Below, piece after piece: positions 7,910-16,124 of a stretch of 64,000 bases of DNA; positions within the stretch are counted from its first letter, which is position 1; every line of letters starts with the position of its first letter. A program made the position numbers and the translations under genes. This stretch comes from Neorhizobium tomejilense (GTDB lineage Bacteria; Pseudomonadota; Alphaproteobacteria; Rhizobiales; Rhizobiaceae). The notes beneath the pieces are model-generated. The model was not told the origin of the DNA, did no database searches, and worked only from the letters and a program-made list of their open reading frames with translations. The stretch is from positions 186,001 through 250,000 of the forward strand of contig PVBG01000003.1 of the NCBI GenBank assembly GCA_002968845.1. Reading direction: 5' to 3'.

Positions 7910-8152
7910 TCAGTTCAGATGCAGTTGCGCTTCGCTGACCGCTTCTTCGAATTGCTGGCGCGCTTCCTCCGGCGATCTGCGCCCATCGAGCGCTGCCCGG
8001 CAGACGCTGCGCGCCTTGACAAAGTGTGGTCCGCGCATATCCGGCCACCGATCCGTCAGGAGCGCGAGCGCCTCGAACGGTCCGTTGATGACCTCAGTAC
8101 CGAGCTGCCCGAAGGCGACGCGCACCGGTTTTTGCCAACTTGCCTGCGGCAT
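7910..8152 (-). CDS. DUF982 domain protein (first of two in the window)
   Basis: An 80-residue protein, MPQASWQKPVRVAFGQLGTE, with the DUF982 pattern: a short strand, then GPFEALALLTDRWPDMRGPHF, a conserved KARSVCRAALDGRRSPEEAR helix, and a final acidic helix. DUF982 proteins are small, of unknown function, and mostly found in rhizobia, often in many copies. The ATG at 8152 is chosen over an upstream in-frame start because GGGAGGAAACG lies at the right distance. Compare the second family member at 47863. Confidence 0.8.
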   Translation of the reverse strand: MPQASWQKPVRVAFGQLGTEVINGPFEALALLTDRWPDMRGPHFVKARSVCRAALDGRRSPEEARQQFEEAVSEAQLHLN

Positions 8153-8307
8153 CTTTCGTTTCCTCCCTGGATACCAACCTTGAAAAACGACGAAGCAAGC
8201 AATTGGTTCCGTCGGATGCCAAAAAAATTTCATCGGCAGGCGATGGCCAAAAAAACGAGCCGCCGTACCTTTCGATACGACGGCTTCCGGTCAGCAATAC
8301 GGGGCGA

Positions 8308-8697
8308 TTATTCGACGACCTGAACCACAGTGTGGGTGCGCGGATCGACGATGACGCGCTGCTGGTTGACGACCGCATAGGCATAGGTCGGCGATTCCGG
8401 GATGGGGGTGAGGACGACCTGTTGCGGGATTGGCTGGCCGACGACGACGCGCTCCTGCACCACCACGGACTGCTGGACAGGTTGCTGGCGTACATAGGTG
8501 ACGACCCGTTCCGGCGGCGGATCGATCGCCGTGCCGGCGACCGCGCCGACCACGCCGCCCACGGCAGCACCGACCGGTCCACCGACGATTGCACCGGTAA
8601 CCGCACCGCCCACGGCACCGTTGACCGTGCTCTGCTGGGCCATGGCGCCGGTCGCGAGGAGACCGATCGCGGCGGAGAGAATGATGAGCTTTTTCAT
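8308..8697 (-). CDS. Secreted glycine-zipper protein, DUF1236-like
   Basis: A 129-residue exported protein. A signal peptide (MKKLIILSAAIGLLATGAMAQ, in two parts with cleavage after AMA) precedes a glycine-zipper segment (GAVGGAVTGAIVGG and GAAVGGVVGAVAGT) that may insert in a membrane. The C-terminal half is rich in Val and Gln and ends in a DPRTHTVVQVVE-type segment typical of the DUF1236 group of alphaproteobacterial envelope proteins. The ATG at 8697 has GGAAG upstream. It is preceded and followed by unrelated leftward genes at more than 80-bp distance, so it is probably monocistronic. The biochemical role is unknown. Confidence 0.8.
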   Translation of the reverse strand: MKKLIILSAAIGLLATGAMAQQSTVNGAVGGAVTGAIVGGPVGAAVGGVVGAVAGTAIDPPPERVVTYVRQQPVQQSVVVQERVVVGQPIPQQVVLTPIPESPTYAYAVVNQQRVIVDPRTHTVVQVVE

Positions 8698-8782
8698 GGT
8701 CACTTCCTTTCGGTTGAAGTGGCCGGAGAACGTGGCGGCATCATCTTTCGTTCCGCTGCGATGGGCGCTTAGGACTTCAGTC

Positions 8783-9484
8783 CTAGTAGGACAGCTTGGG
8801 ATACCAGTGCGGCGCGCGGCCTTCCGGGGTAGAGTCGAGGATCGTCCAGATAGGCATCAGATCGGGTGCGCCGCGCGGGTCCTGGCCGGGGTCGGCAGTG
8901 GCACCGCCCATCTCGCCGCTCCAGAAATGCCGCATGGTTCCATCCCGGCGGGTGAACACATTGAAGGCCGCGTCATCGCCGCCGTCCTTGCCGAGCGCAT
9001 GGTAATCCCGGCTGAACTCGCCGCTCGTATCCGAATAGAGCGGCAGATGATGCCAGCCGCGCTCCCGTTTGAAATCGGTCAGGCGCTGCAGCGGCGAGCG
9101 TGCGACGACCGCGAACGCGACACGCTGCTGGATGTCCGGAACCTCGCCGTCCCAGGAGGAGAGCAGCGAGGTGCACATCGGGCAGGGCCGCTCCCGCTCC
9201 GGACCGAACATATAGCTGTAGATGACCAGCGTTTCCTTGTCTCCGAACAGTTCCTCGAGCGAGATCGTGCCGTTCACGCCCTCGAACGTGTAGTTCTTCG
9301 GCACATGCCCGCCCGGCGGCAGATGGCGTCGCTGCTCGGCCACGCGCTCGATATGGCGGCGGAGCTCGATTTCCTCGGCAAGAAGCGCCTCGCGCGCCTC
9401 CCTGTATGCGGCGCTTTCGTTGGGAAAGTGCACGCCGTTCTTTCTGGCAAGTTCGATTGCTGGTGTGAGGCTCTGCATATCCAT
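8783..9484 (-). CDS. DUF899 thioredoxin-like protein
   Basis: A 233-residue cytoplasmic protein of the DUF899 family (thioredoxin-like fold). Visible blocks are LLAEEIELRRHIERVAEQRR, NYTFEGVNGTISLEELFGDK, then YSYMFGPERERPCPMCTSLL with a CPMC pair in the place of a thioredoxin active site, and NVFTRRDGTMRHFWSGEM. The final HWYPKLSY is also conserved in the family. Function is unproven; a redox or dithiol role is suggested by CPMC. The ATG at 9484 has GGAGGAATGTC upstream; the next ATG (two codons later) is possible. It is divergent from the alpha/beta hydrolase at 9649. Confidence 0.88.
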   Translation of the reverse strand: MDMQSLTPAIELARKNGVHFPNESAAYREAREALLAEEIELRRHIERVAEQRRHLPPGGHVPKNYTFEGVNGTISLEELFGDKETLVIYSYMFGPERERPCPMCTSLLSSWDGEVPDIQQRVAFAVVARSPLQRLTDFKRERGWHHLPLYSDTSGEFSRDYHALGKDGGDDAAFNVFTRRDGTMRHFWSGEMGGATADPGQDPRGAPDLMPIWTILDSTPEGRAPHWYPKLSY

Positions 9485-9648
9485 GACATTCCTCCATCTG
9501 TAATGGCCGGGCAGGAGACTTGGCCTTGCCCCCGCTGATATAGTCGCCAAATTGTGGGCGAACACAGGCACGCCCACATAAAGGACGTGCGTCGGCGGTC
9601 TATTCCGACAGGCGCGTGGGAAAAATGAACCGGAATTGGGGGCGCAAG

Positions 9649-10290
9649 ATGTCAGGGCGATTTCTGATCGAGGGACCGGAAGACGCACGTCTCACGATCC
9701 TGCTTGCGCACGGCGCCGGCGCGCCGATGGATTCGGCATCGATGACGGCTGCGGCGAAAGCCCTGTCGGCCATGGGTTTTCGCGTGGCGCGTTTCGAGTT
9801 CGGCTACATGGCGGCGCGGCGGATCTCCGGCGATCGCAAACCGCCGCCGCGGGCCGAGACGCTCAATCCCGAATACAAGGCGGCGATCGCCGAACTCGAC
9901 GCGAAGGGACCCCTGATCATCGGCGGCAAGTCGATGGGCGGCCGGGTGGCGAGCATGATCGCCGACGAACTCTACACGGAAGGCAGGATCGCCGGCCTGT
10001 TGTGCCTTGGTTATCCGTTCCATCCTCCGGGAAAACCGGAGCAGCTCCGCACTCAACATCTCAAGGGGCTCAGAACCCCGACGCTGATCTGCCAGGGAAC
10101 CCGCGATGAATTCGGCACCCGCGAAGAAGTACCCGGCTACGAACTTTCCAAAGCCATCGAAATCCTCTGGCTGGAGGATGGCGACCACGACCTGAAGCCG
10201 CGCAAGACGATCTCCGGATTTTCAGCCGCCGACCATCTCGCGACGATGGCGGAGACCGTGCTGGCCTGGACTGCACGGTTGAGGCCCTGA
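9649..10290 (+). CDS. Alpha/beta hydrolase of the KANL3/Tex30 type
   Basis: A 213-residue predicted hydrolase. The order of motifs is TILLAHGAGAPMDS (oxyanion loop), then GGKSMGGRVAS with the nucleophile Ser in G-K-S-M-G, then LICQGTRDEFG with the acidic residue, and LEDGDHDLKP with the catalytic His. This arrangement matches the dienelactone-hydrolase-like proteins related to KANL3/Tex30. The substrate is unknown. The ATG at 9649 is preceded by a weak purine stretch; an upstream ATG at 9625 would add eight residues. It is a single gene between the DUF899 gene and quiC. Confidence 0.85.
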   Translation: MSGRFLIEGPEDARLTILLAHGAGAPMDSASMTAAAKALSAMGFRVARFEFGYMAARRISGDRKPPPRAETLNPEYKAAIAELDAKGPLIIGGKSMGGRVASMIADELYTEGRIAGLLCLGYPFHPPGKPEQLRTQHLKGLRTPTLICQGTRDEFGTREEVPGYELSKAIEILWLEDGDHDLKPRKTISGFSAADHLATMAETVLAWTARLRP

Positions 10291-10393
10291 ACGCGGCCTA
10301 AGCCTCCGACATTCGCGGTCTCCGGAAGCGTTCGAATGCTGTTGCCGAGGCTGGCCATCGGTAGGCCATAAACTTCCCATTTGATGTTACGAA

Positions 10394-10411
10394 CTATTTA
10401 GTACAAAATAG
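10394..10411. promoter_or_regulatory. Candidate operator upstream of quiC-like gene
   Basis: The 18-bp sequence CTATTTAGTACAAAATAG reads as a palindrome in 8 of 9 base pairs, centred on GTAC-like bases, and stands out in a GC-rich region. It lies about 92 bp upstream of the start at 10503. Its size and symmetry are like TetR-family operators. No regulator gene is adjacent, so the cognate protein must be encoded elsewhere. Confidence 0.45.
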
Positions 10412-10502
10412 TGTCGCTGAGGCCGGCTCGAAGCGGGAGGTCGCTCGCCGGTGCATCTGAGGAGCCTCTTCGGTCACATTCCGAGGAAATGGGAGGGAGC
10501 GC

Positions 10503-12398
10503 ATGAAAACGTCGATAGCCACGGTTTCGATCAGCGGAGAGCTGCCCGAGAAGCTCGAAGCGATTGCCAAGGCCGGTTTCGATGGAGTGGAGATCTTCGA
10601 GAACGATTTCCTCGCCTTCGACGGCAGCCCTTCGGATGTCGGGAAAATGGTCCGCGATCACGGCCTGGAGATCACGTTGTTCCAGCCGTTCCGCGATTTT
10701 GAGGGCATGCCGCCCTCGCATCGAAGCCGCACCTTCGATCGCGCCGAACGCAAGTTCGACGTGATGCAGGAACTCGGCACCGACCTCGTCCTCGTCTGCT
10801 CCAACGTCTCGCCGGTCTCGCTCGGCGGCATCGACCGGGCGGCGGCCGATTTCCACGAACTCGGCGAACGGGCCGCCAAGCGCGGGTTGAGGGTGGGTTA
10901 TGAGGCGCTCGCCTGGGGCCGACATATCAACGACCACCGCGATGCCTGGGAGATCGTGCGGCGCGCTGACCACCCGAATATCGGGCTGATCCTCGACAGC
11001 TTTCACACCCTGTCGCGGAAGATCGACATCAATTCGATCCGCTCCATCCCGAAGGACAAGATTTTCATCGTCCAGCTTGCCGATGCGCCGCTAATCGACA
11101 TGGACCTGCTCTACTGGTCGCGGCATTTCCGCAACATGCCGGGCGAGGGCGATCTGCCGGTGACCGCCTTTACCACCGCAATCGCCGAGACCGGCTACGA
11201 CGGGTATTTCTCGCTGGAAATCTTCAACGACCAGTTCCGTGGCGGATCCAGCCGGGCGATTGCCGATGACGGCTACCGCTCGCTCATCTATCTCGGCGAT
11301 CAGGTGCGGCGCAGCCCGAACGCATCGGGCCTGACGGTCCGCGACATGCCGGACCGCGCTTCGGTCAAGGGAGTCGGTTTCGTGGAATTCTCCTCCGACG
11401 AGAAGGATGCGGCCGATCTTGCCGCGATCCTGCGAACGCTCGGCTTCCGCAAGACCGCCGTGCACAAGTCGAAGAAGGTCAGCCTCTACAGCCAGGGAGA
11501 TATCCGTCTCCTCGTCAATACCGACGAAAAGGGGTTTGCCAACGCCTCGTTTGCCGTCCACGGCACCTCGGCCTATGCGATGGCTCTCGTCGTCGAGGAT
11601 GCCGGGCAGGCGTTCGAAAGGGCGGTGGCACTGGGGGCGGAACCGTTCCGGCAGCAGGTGGCCGAGGGCGAAGTGGAGATACCGGCGATCCGCGGCGTCG
11701 GCGGCGGGCTTGTCTACCTGATCGACGACAAGAGCAATCTCGGCCGTTTTTCCGAGATCGATTTCTGGCCCGTCAGCGAAGAGGGCGAAGCCGAGGTGAC
11801 GCCGGCGCATCTCAGGCATGTCGATCATATCGCCCAGACGGTCGCCTACGAGGAGATGCTGACCTGGCTGCTCTTCTACACCTCGATTTTCGAGACGCAG
11901 AAGACGCCGATGGTCGACATCATCGATCCGGCCGGCGTGATACGCAGCCAGGTCGTCGAAAACACCTCCGGCACGTTACGCATCACACTGAACGGTGCCG
12001 AGAATCGCCGTACGCTCGCGGGTCATTTCATCGCCGAAAAATTCGGATCCGGCGTCCAGCATCTCGCCTTTCAGACCGACGACATCTTTGCGACGGCCGC
12101 GGCGTTGCGCAAGAACGGTTTCAAGCCGCTTGCCATCTCGCCCAACTACTATGGCGACGTCGAAGCCCGCTTCGGCCTCGATGCGGAGCTTTCGGAGCGG
12201 CTGAAGGAAGAGAACATCCTCTACGACCGCGACGAGCACGGCGAGTATTTCCAGCTCTACAGCATGACCTATGGCGAGGGCTTCTTCTTCGAGATTGTCG
12301 AACGGCGCGGCTATCGCGGCTACGGCGCTCCGAACGCGATCTTCCGGATCGCGGCGCTGAAGAGGGCGCTTCGCCCTGAAGGCATGCCGAGGGTTTAA
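10503..12398 (+). CDS. quiC: 3-dehydroshikimate dehydratase, two-domain QuiC type
   Basis: A 631-residue fusion. Residues 1-270 form a sugar-phosphate-isomerase-like TIM barrel, and residues 290-631 a 4-hydroxyphenylpyruvate-dioxygenase-like part. In the barrel, Glu134, Asp165, Gln191 and Glu239 line up as metal ligands, with His168 and Arg210 as likely active residues, the set known from QuiC-type dehydratases. The second half keeps HPPD-type metal ligands His442 (HVDHIAQ), His520 (GVQHLAF) and Glu597 (FFFEIVE). Its reaction turns 3-dehydroshikimate into protocatechuate for entry to the beta-ketoadipate pathway. No other quinate/shikimate gene is adjacent. Annotation pipelines sometimes call it plain HPPD; the barrel residues argue against that. 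Confidence 0.9.
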   Translation: MKTSIATVSISGELPEKLEAIAKAGFDGVEIFENDFLAFDGSPSDVGKMVRDHGLEITLFQPFRDFEGMPPSHRSRTFDRAERKFDVMQELGTDLVLVCSNVSPVSLGGIDRAAADFHELGERAAKRGLRVGYEALAWGRHINDHRDAWEIVRRADHPNIGLILDSFHTLSRKIDINSIRSIPKDKIFIVQLADAPLIDMDLLYWSRHFRNMPGEGDLPVTAFTTAIAETGYDGYFSLEIFNDQFRGGSSRAIADDGYRSLIYLGDQVRRSPNASGLTVRDMPDRASVKGVGFVEFSSDEKDAADLAAILRTLGFRKTAVHKSKKVSLYSQGDIRLLVNTDEKGFANASFAVHGTSAYAMALVVEDAGQAFERAVALGAEPFRQQVAEGEVEIPAIRGVGGGLVYLIDDKSNLGRFSEIDFWPVSEEGEAEVTPAHLRHVDHIAQTVAYEEMLTWLLFYTSIFETQKTPMVDIIDPAGVIRSQVVENTSGTLRITLNGAENRRTLAGHFIAEKFGSGVQHLAFQTDDIFATAAALRKNGFKPLAISPNYYGDVEARFGLDAELSERLKEENILYDRDEHGEYFQLYSMTYGEGFFFEIVERRGYRGYGAPNAIFRIAALKRALRPEGMPRV

Positions 12399-12461
12399 AC
12401 GGCGCCGGGACGGCTCGGTCACCAGCTGGGGATACCGGGTCAGGGCCGGGCTCCGCTCGAC

Positions 12462-12728
12462 CTATTGCCGTGTCTGGACGGCTCTCGGGCAGACGCCGAA
12501 ATGGCCGCCTTCCATGTGGACGAAGGCGACGCCTCCCTCTTCGAAGGCGAGGCGCAGCTGCGCCTCCGTCGCGCGGTGCAGGTCGTGCCGGCTGCCTTCG
12601 TAATCACGGATGGTGCTGCGCGACACGCCCGACCGGTCGGCGAGATCGGTCTGCGTCCAGTCCAGAAAACCGCGGGCGGCGCGACACAAGGCCGGCGTTA
12701 AAATTGCGTTCTTTGCGGCTTGACCCAT
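12462..12728 (-). CDS. Small XRE-family transcriptional regulator
   Basis: An 88-residue protein built around one helix-turn-helix (RGFLDWTQTDLADRSGVSRS then TIRDYEGSRHDLHRATEAQL), followed by FEEGGVAFVHMEGG. This matches a common short alphaproteobacterial XRE type. The start at 12728 is preferred because the sequence just upstream contains paired CCATAT-TGG boxes that look like an operator and not like coding sequence; an ATG at 12764 would place those boxes inside the gene. It is divergent from the Mrp antiporter operon and may control it or only itself. Confidence 0.85.
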   Translation of the reverse strand: MGQAAKNAILTPALCRAARGFLDWTQTDLADRSGVSRSTIRDYEGSRHDLHRATEAQLRLAFEEGGVAFVHMEGGHFGVCPRAVQTRQ

Positions 12729-12741
12729 CTCACCAAACTGC

Positions 12742-12770
12742 CCATATTGGTCAATATCTCCCATATATGG
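12742..12770. promoter_or_regulatory. Paired CCATAT-TGG boxes between xre and mrp
   Basis: CCATATTGG at 12742-12750 and the perfect palindrome CCATATATGG at 12761-12770 have centres about 20 bp apart, close to two helical turns. They lie between the divergent XRE gene and the mrp operon. Likely binding sites for the XRE protein, which would then control both directions; this is inference. Confidence 0.4.
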
Positions 12771-12774
12771 CAAT

Positions 12775-15700
12775 TTGGATTCGATTGCTAGATGGAGCAT
12801 TCGCAGGCATCTTCGCATCAGGCGCTGGGCGAAGCGCAGCACATGGAAAGGCCGGAGCATTGGGATAACCTCAGGACCATATCTTCTTCTTTTCCTGCTG
12901 GTCCTGCCTTTTCTCGGAAGCCTGGTCTCCGTATCTCTGCTGCGAACCCGTTCGCGCGTCCTGCCGTCCTGGGTGGCCGGCGCCACCGCGCTCCTCTCCC
13001 TGTTGATCGTCGCATCCTTCTATCCGAGCGTCACCAATGGCGGCGTGCTGCGCTTCGAGGGGACTTGGCTGCCGCAGCTCGGCCTCAACTTCACTCTTCG
13101 GATGGATGGTTTCGCCTGGCTCTTCTCCATGCTGATTGCCGGCATCGGCTTTCTCGTGGTCGTTTACGCCCGCTATTACATGTCGGAAGACGATCCGGTT
13201 CCGCGCTTCTTCTCCTTCCTTCTCGCCTTCATGGGCGCGATGCTCGGCATCGTCATCTCAGGCAATGTCATTCTGCTGTCGGTGTTCTGGGAGCTGACCA
13301 GCATCTTCTCCTTCCTGCTGATCAGCTACTGGCACAACAATGCCGCGGCCCGCGACGGCGCCCGCATGGCATTGACGATCACCGGGATCGGCGGTTTCTG
13401 CCTGCTGATCGGGCTGCTGCTACTCGGCAACATCGTCGGCAGCTACGACCTCGACAAGATATTGGCCGCCGGCGACGTCATCCGCGGCCATTCCCTCTAT
13501 GTGCCGGCCCTGGTCTTCATCCTGCTCGGCGCATTGACCAAGAGCGCGCAGTTCCCCTTCCATTTCTGGCTGCCCAATGCGATGTCGGCGCCGACCCCGG
13601 TCTCGGCCTACCTGCATTCGGCGACCATGGTGAAGGCGGGCGTCTTCCTGCTGGTGCGCTTCTGGCCGGTGCTCTCCGGTACCTATGAATGGTTCTATCT
13701 GGTCGGTCTGGCCGGCATCATCACGCTGGTGCTCGGCGCCTATTTCGCGATGTTCCAGCAGGACCTGAAGGGCCTGCTCGCCTATTCGACGATCAGCCAT
13801 CTCGGCCTCATCACCACGCTCCTGAGCCTCGGCAGTCCGCTCGCGACCGTCGCGGCGATCTTCCACATGGTCAACCACGCGACCTTCAAGGCGTCGCTGT
13901 TCATGGCCGCCGGCATCATCGACCACGAGACCGGCACGCGCGACATGCGGCGATTGAGCGGGCTTTTCCGCTATCTGCCGATCACCGGCACGCTTGCCAT
14001 GGTGGCGAGTGCCGCCATGGCGGGCGTTCCTCTGCTGAACGGCTTCCTGTCGAAGGAAATGTTCTTTGCGGAAGCGGTCGAAACCCATGCGGATTCCATT
14101 CTCGACCGCATCCTCCCCTATGTGGCGACCCTCGCCAGCGCCTTCAGCGTCGCCTATTCGCTGCGCTTCATCCACACGGTGTTCTTCGGCCCGCCGCCGA
14201 CGGACCTGCCGAAACCGAAGCCTCATGAGCCGCCGCGCTGGATGCGCTTTCCCATCGACCTTCTCGTGGTCGCCTGTCTGATCGTCGGGATCATTCCGGC
14301 GATTTCGATCGGACCTTTCCTGCATACCGCCGTCGTCAGCGTGCTGGGTCCGGAGACCCCGGAATACAGCCTTTCCATCTGGCACGGCGTCAACCTGCCG
14401 CTGATCATGAGCGCCATCGCACTCGTCGGTGGCACGCTGCTCTATCTCTCGCTGCGCAAATATCTCGCGACCTGCGAGGACGGCCCGCCGATATTGCGCA
14501 ACCTCAAGGGCCAGCGCATCTTCGAGCGGGTTCTTGTGGAAGTGTCCTGGCGCTGGGCTCGCTCGCTCGAACGCCGCTTCGGCACCCGCAATCTCCAACC
14601 GCAGCTTCGCTGGGTGGTGGCGACCGGTTTCCTCGCCGGGCTCCTGCCGCTCTATCTCTCCGGTTTCGAAACCCGCGACATCGCCTTTTCCGGCATCGAT
14701 CCAGCCTTTGCCGCGATCTGGCTGCTTGGCATCTGCCTCGCCTTCGGCACCGCATATCTCGCCAAATACCATCGCCTTGCAGCCCTCGTCATGCTAGGCG
14801 GCGTCGGGCTGATCGTCTGCATCACCTTCGTCTGGCTGTCGGCGCCGGATCTCGCCATCACCCAGCTCCTCGTCGAGATCGTCACCACCGTCCTCATCCT
14901 TCTCGGCCTGCGCTGGCTGCCGAAGCGGACGGAGGGACTGGCCGAGTCCATCACCCTGCGCGCTCGTTTCCGCCGCTTCCGGGACCTGGCGCTCGCCGTC
15001 GTCTGCGGCATCGGCATGACCTTCATCGCCTATGCCGTCATGACCATGCCGGTGCCGGATACGATCGCCAACTATTTCCTCGAGAACGCCTATTCGCAGG
15101 GCGGCGGGCGCAATGTCGTCAACGTCATCCTGGTGGATTTCCGCGGCTTCGATACGCTCGGCGAGATCGCCGTGCTCGGCGTCGTGGCGCTGACGGTGTT
15201 CGCGCTGCTTCGCCGTTTCCGTCCCGCTGATGACAGCATGGATCTGCCGGAGCAGCAGCGGATCCAGAACAGTTTCGATGAGGATCGTCCGGAGCGTTCG
15301 GCCGGCGATACGGTGCGCGACTACCTGCTCGTGCCCTCGGTCATCATGACCTGGCTTTTCCCGGTGATCATCACCTTCGCCGTCTATATTTTCATGCGCG
15401 GTCACGACATGCCGGGCGGCGGTTTTTCGGCCGGGCTGACGCTGTCGATCGCATTCCTGCTGCAATATCTGGCCGGCGGCACGCGCTGGGCGGAAGATCG
15501 CCTGCGCATTCTGCCATTGCGCTGGATGGGGGCGGGCATACTCACCGCCTCGGCGACGGGCATCGGCGCCTGGTTCTTCGGTTACCCGTTCCTGACCTCG
15601 CATTTCCAGTATGTCGAGCTGCCGCTGATCGGCAAGATGCCGGCCGCCACCGCGCTGCTCTTCGATCTCGGCGTGTTCTCGCTGGTGGTCGGCTCCACGG

Positions 15701-15786
15701 TCCTCATTCTCGTGGCGCTGGCGCACCAGTCGATCCGCATCAACCGCCTGCGGGCGATCGATGCGGCGCGGACGGAGGAGGGCTGA
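12775..15786 (+). CDS. mrpA: Mrp/Pha cation:proton antiporter subunit A fused to subunit B
   Basis: About 1000 residues of hydrophobic protein. Residues from about 35 to 800 match MrpA, related to complex I NuoL: VFWELTSIFSFLLI, ALTKSAQFPFHFWLPNAMSA (key Lys and His), YLHSATMVKAGVFLL, AYSTISHLGL and GVPLLNGFLSKEMFF. The last 150 residues (VPSVIMTWLFPVIITF, MPGGGFSAGLTLSIAFLLQY) are the MrpB domain. The Mrp complex exports Na+ or K+ in exchange for protons at the inner membrane. The only usual start in frame is TTG at 12775; the first 30 residues are Arg-rich and unlike the family, so the true start is unclear. It begins a six-gene operon. Confidence 0.9.
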   Translation: MDSIARWSIRRHLRIRRWAKRSTWKGRSIGITSGPYLLLFLLVLPFLGSLVSVSLLRTRSRVLPSWVAGATALLSLLIVASFYPSVTNGGVLRFEGTWLPQLGLNFTLRMDGFAWLFSMLIAGIGFLVVVYARYYMSEDDPVPRFFSFLLAFMGAMLGIVISGNVILLSVFWELTSIFSFLLISYWHNNAAARDGARMALTITGIGGFCLLIGLLLLGNIVGSYDLDKILAAGDVIRGHSLYVPALVFILLGALTKSAQFPFHFWLPNAMSAPTPVSAYLHSATMVKAGVFLLVRFWPVLSGTYEWFYLVGLAGIITLVLGAYFAMFQQDLKGLLAYSTISHLGLITTLLSLGSPLATVAAIFHMVNHATFKASLFMAAGIIDHETGTRDMRRLSGLFRYLPITGTLAMVASAAMAGVPLLNGFLSKEMFFAEAVETHADSILDRILPYVATLASAFSVAYSLRFIHTVFFGPPPTDLPKPKPHEPPRWMRFPIDLLVVACLIVGIIPAISIGPFLHTAVVSVLGPETPEYSLSIWHGVNLPLIMSAIALVGGTLLYLSLRKYLATCEDGPPILRNLKGQRIFERVLVEVSWRWARSLERRFGTRNLQPQLRWVVATGFLAGLLPLYLSGFETRDIAFSGIDPAFAAIWLLGICLAFGTAYLAKYHRLAALVMLGGVGLIVCITFVWLSAPDLAITQLLVEIVTTVLILLGLRWLPKRTEGLAESITLRARFRRFRDLALAVVCGIGMTFIAYAVMTMPVPDTIANYFLENAYSQGGGRNVVNVILVDFRGFDTLGEIAVLGVVALTVFALLRRFRPADDSMDLPEQQRIQNSFDEDRPERSAGDTVRDYLLVPSVIMTWLFPVIITFAVYIFMRGHDMPGGGFSAGLTLSIAFLLQYLAGGTRWAEDRLRILPLRWMGAGILTASATGIGAWFFGYPFLTSHFQYVELPLIGKMPAATALLFDLGVFSLVVGSTVLILVALAHQSIRINRLRAIDAARTEEG

Positions 15787-16124
15787 TGGAACTTGTTCTT
15801 GCCACTGCAATCGGTGTGATGACGGGCTGCGGCGTCTGGCTGATCCTGCGCCCGCGCACCTATCAGGTCATCGTCGGCCTTTCGCTTCTCTCCTATGCTG
15901 TCAATCTCTTCATCTTCGGCGTCGGAGGCGTGAAGACCAATGTCCCGCCGATCCTCGTCGACGGCGTACCCAATTCGACGCTTGCAGATCCGGTGCCGCA
16001 GGCGCTGGTGCTGACGGCCATCGTCATCGGGTTCGCGACGACCGCGCTGTTCCTCGTCGTGCTGCTGGCCTCCCGAGGCTTGACCGGTACCGACCATGTC
16101 GACGGGAGGAACGATCCGAGATGA
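15786..16124 (+). CDS. mrpC: Mrp/Pha antiporter subunit C
   Basis: A 112-residue membrane protein related to complex I NuoK. It has three predicted membrane helices (LATAIGVMTGCGVWLIL, VIVGLSLLSYAVNLFIF and ALVLTAIVIGFATTALFLVV). The IGLSLLSYAVNLF-like segment and the conserved DPVPQALVLTAIVIG block are MrpC signatures. Its ATG shares one base with the mrpA stop (TGATG), and its end overlaps mrpD by four bases, so translation is probably coupled. It is an integral part of the Mrp complex in the inner membrane. Confidence 0.95.
   Translation: MELVLATAIGVMTGCGVWLILRPRTYQVIVGLSLLSYAVNLFIFGVGGVKTNVPPILVDGVPNSTLADPVPQALVLTAIVIGFATTALFLVVLLASRGLTGTDHVDGRNDPR

Noticed and set aside
12792-13688. Second plus-strand frame starting with ATG at 12792, overlapping mrpA
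   Set aside because: Its sequence is Arg/Pro-rich and without family features beyond the first codons. I keep it only as a hint of a possible frameshift at the mrpA start.
13420-14772. Long minus-strand frame antisense to mrpA
   Set aside because: His/Arg/Asp-rich composition of a shadow frame; the plus strand has clear antiporter motifs.
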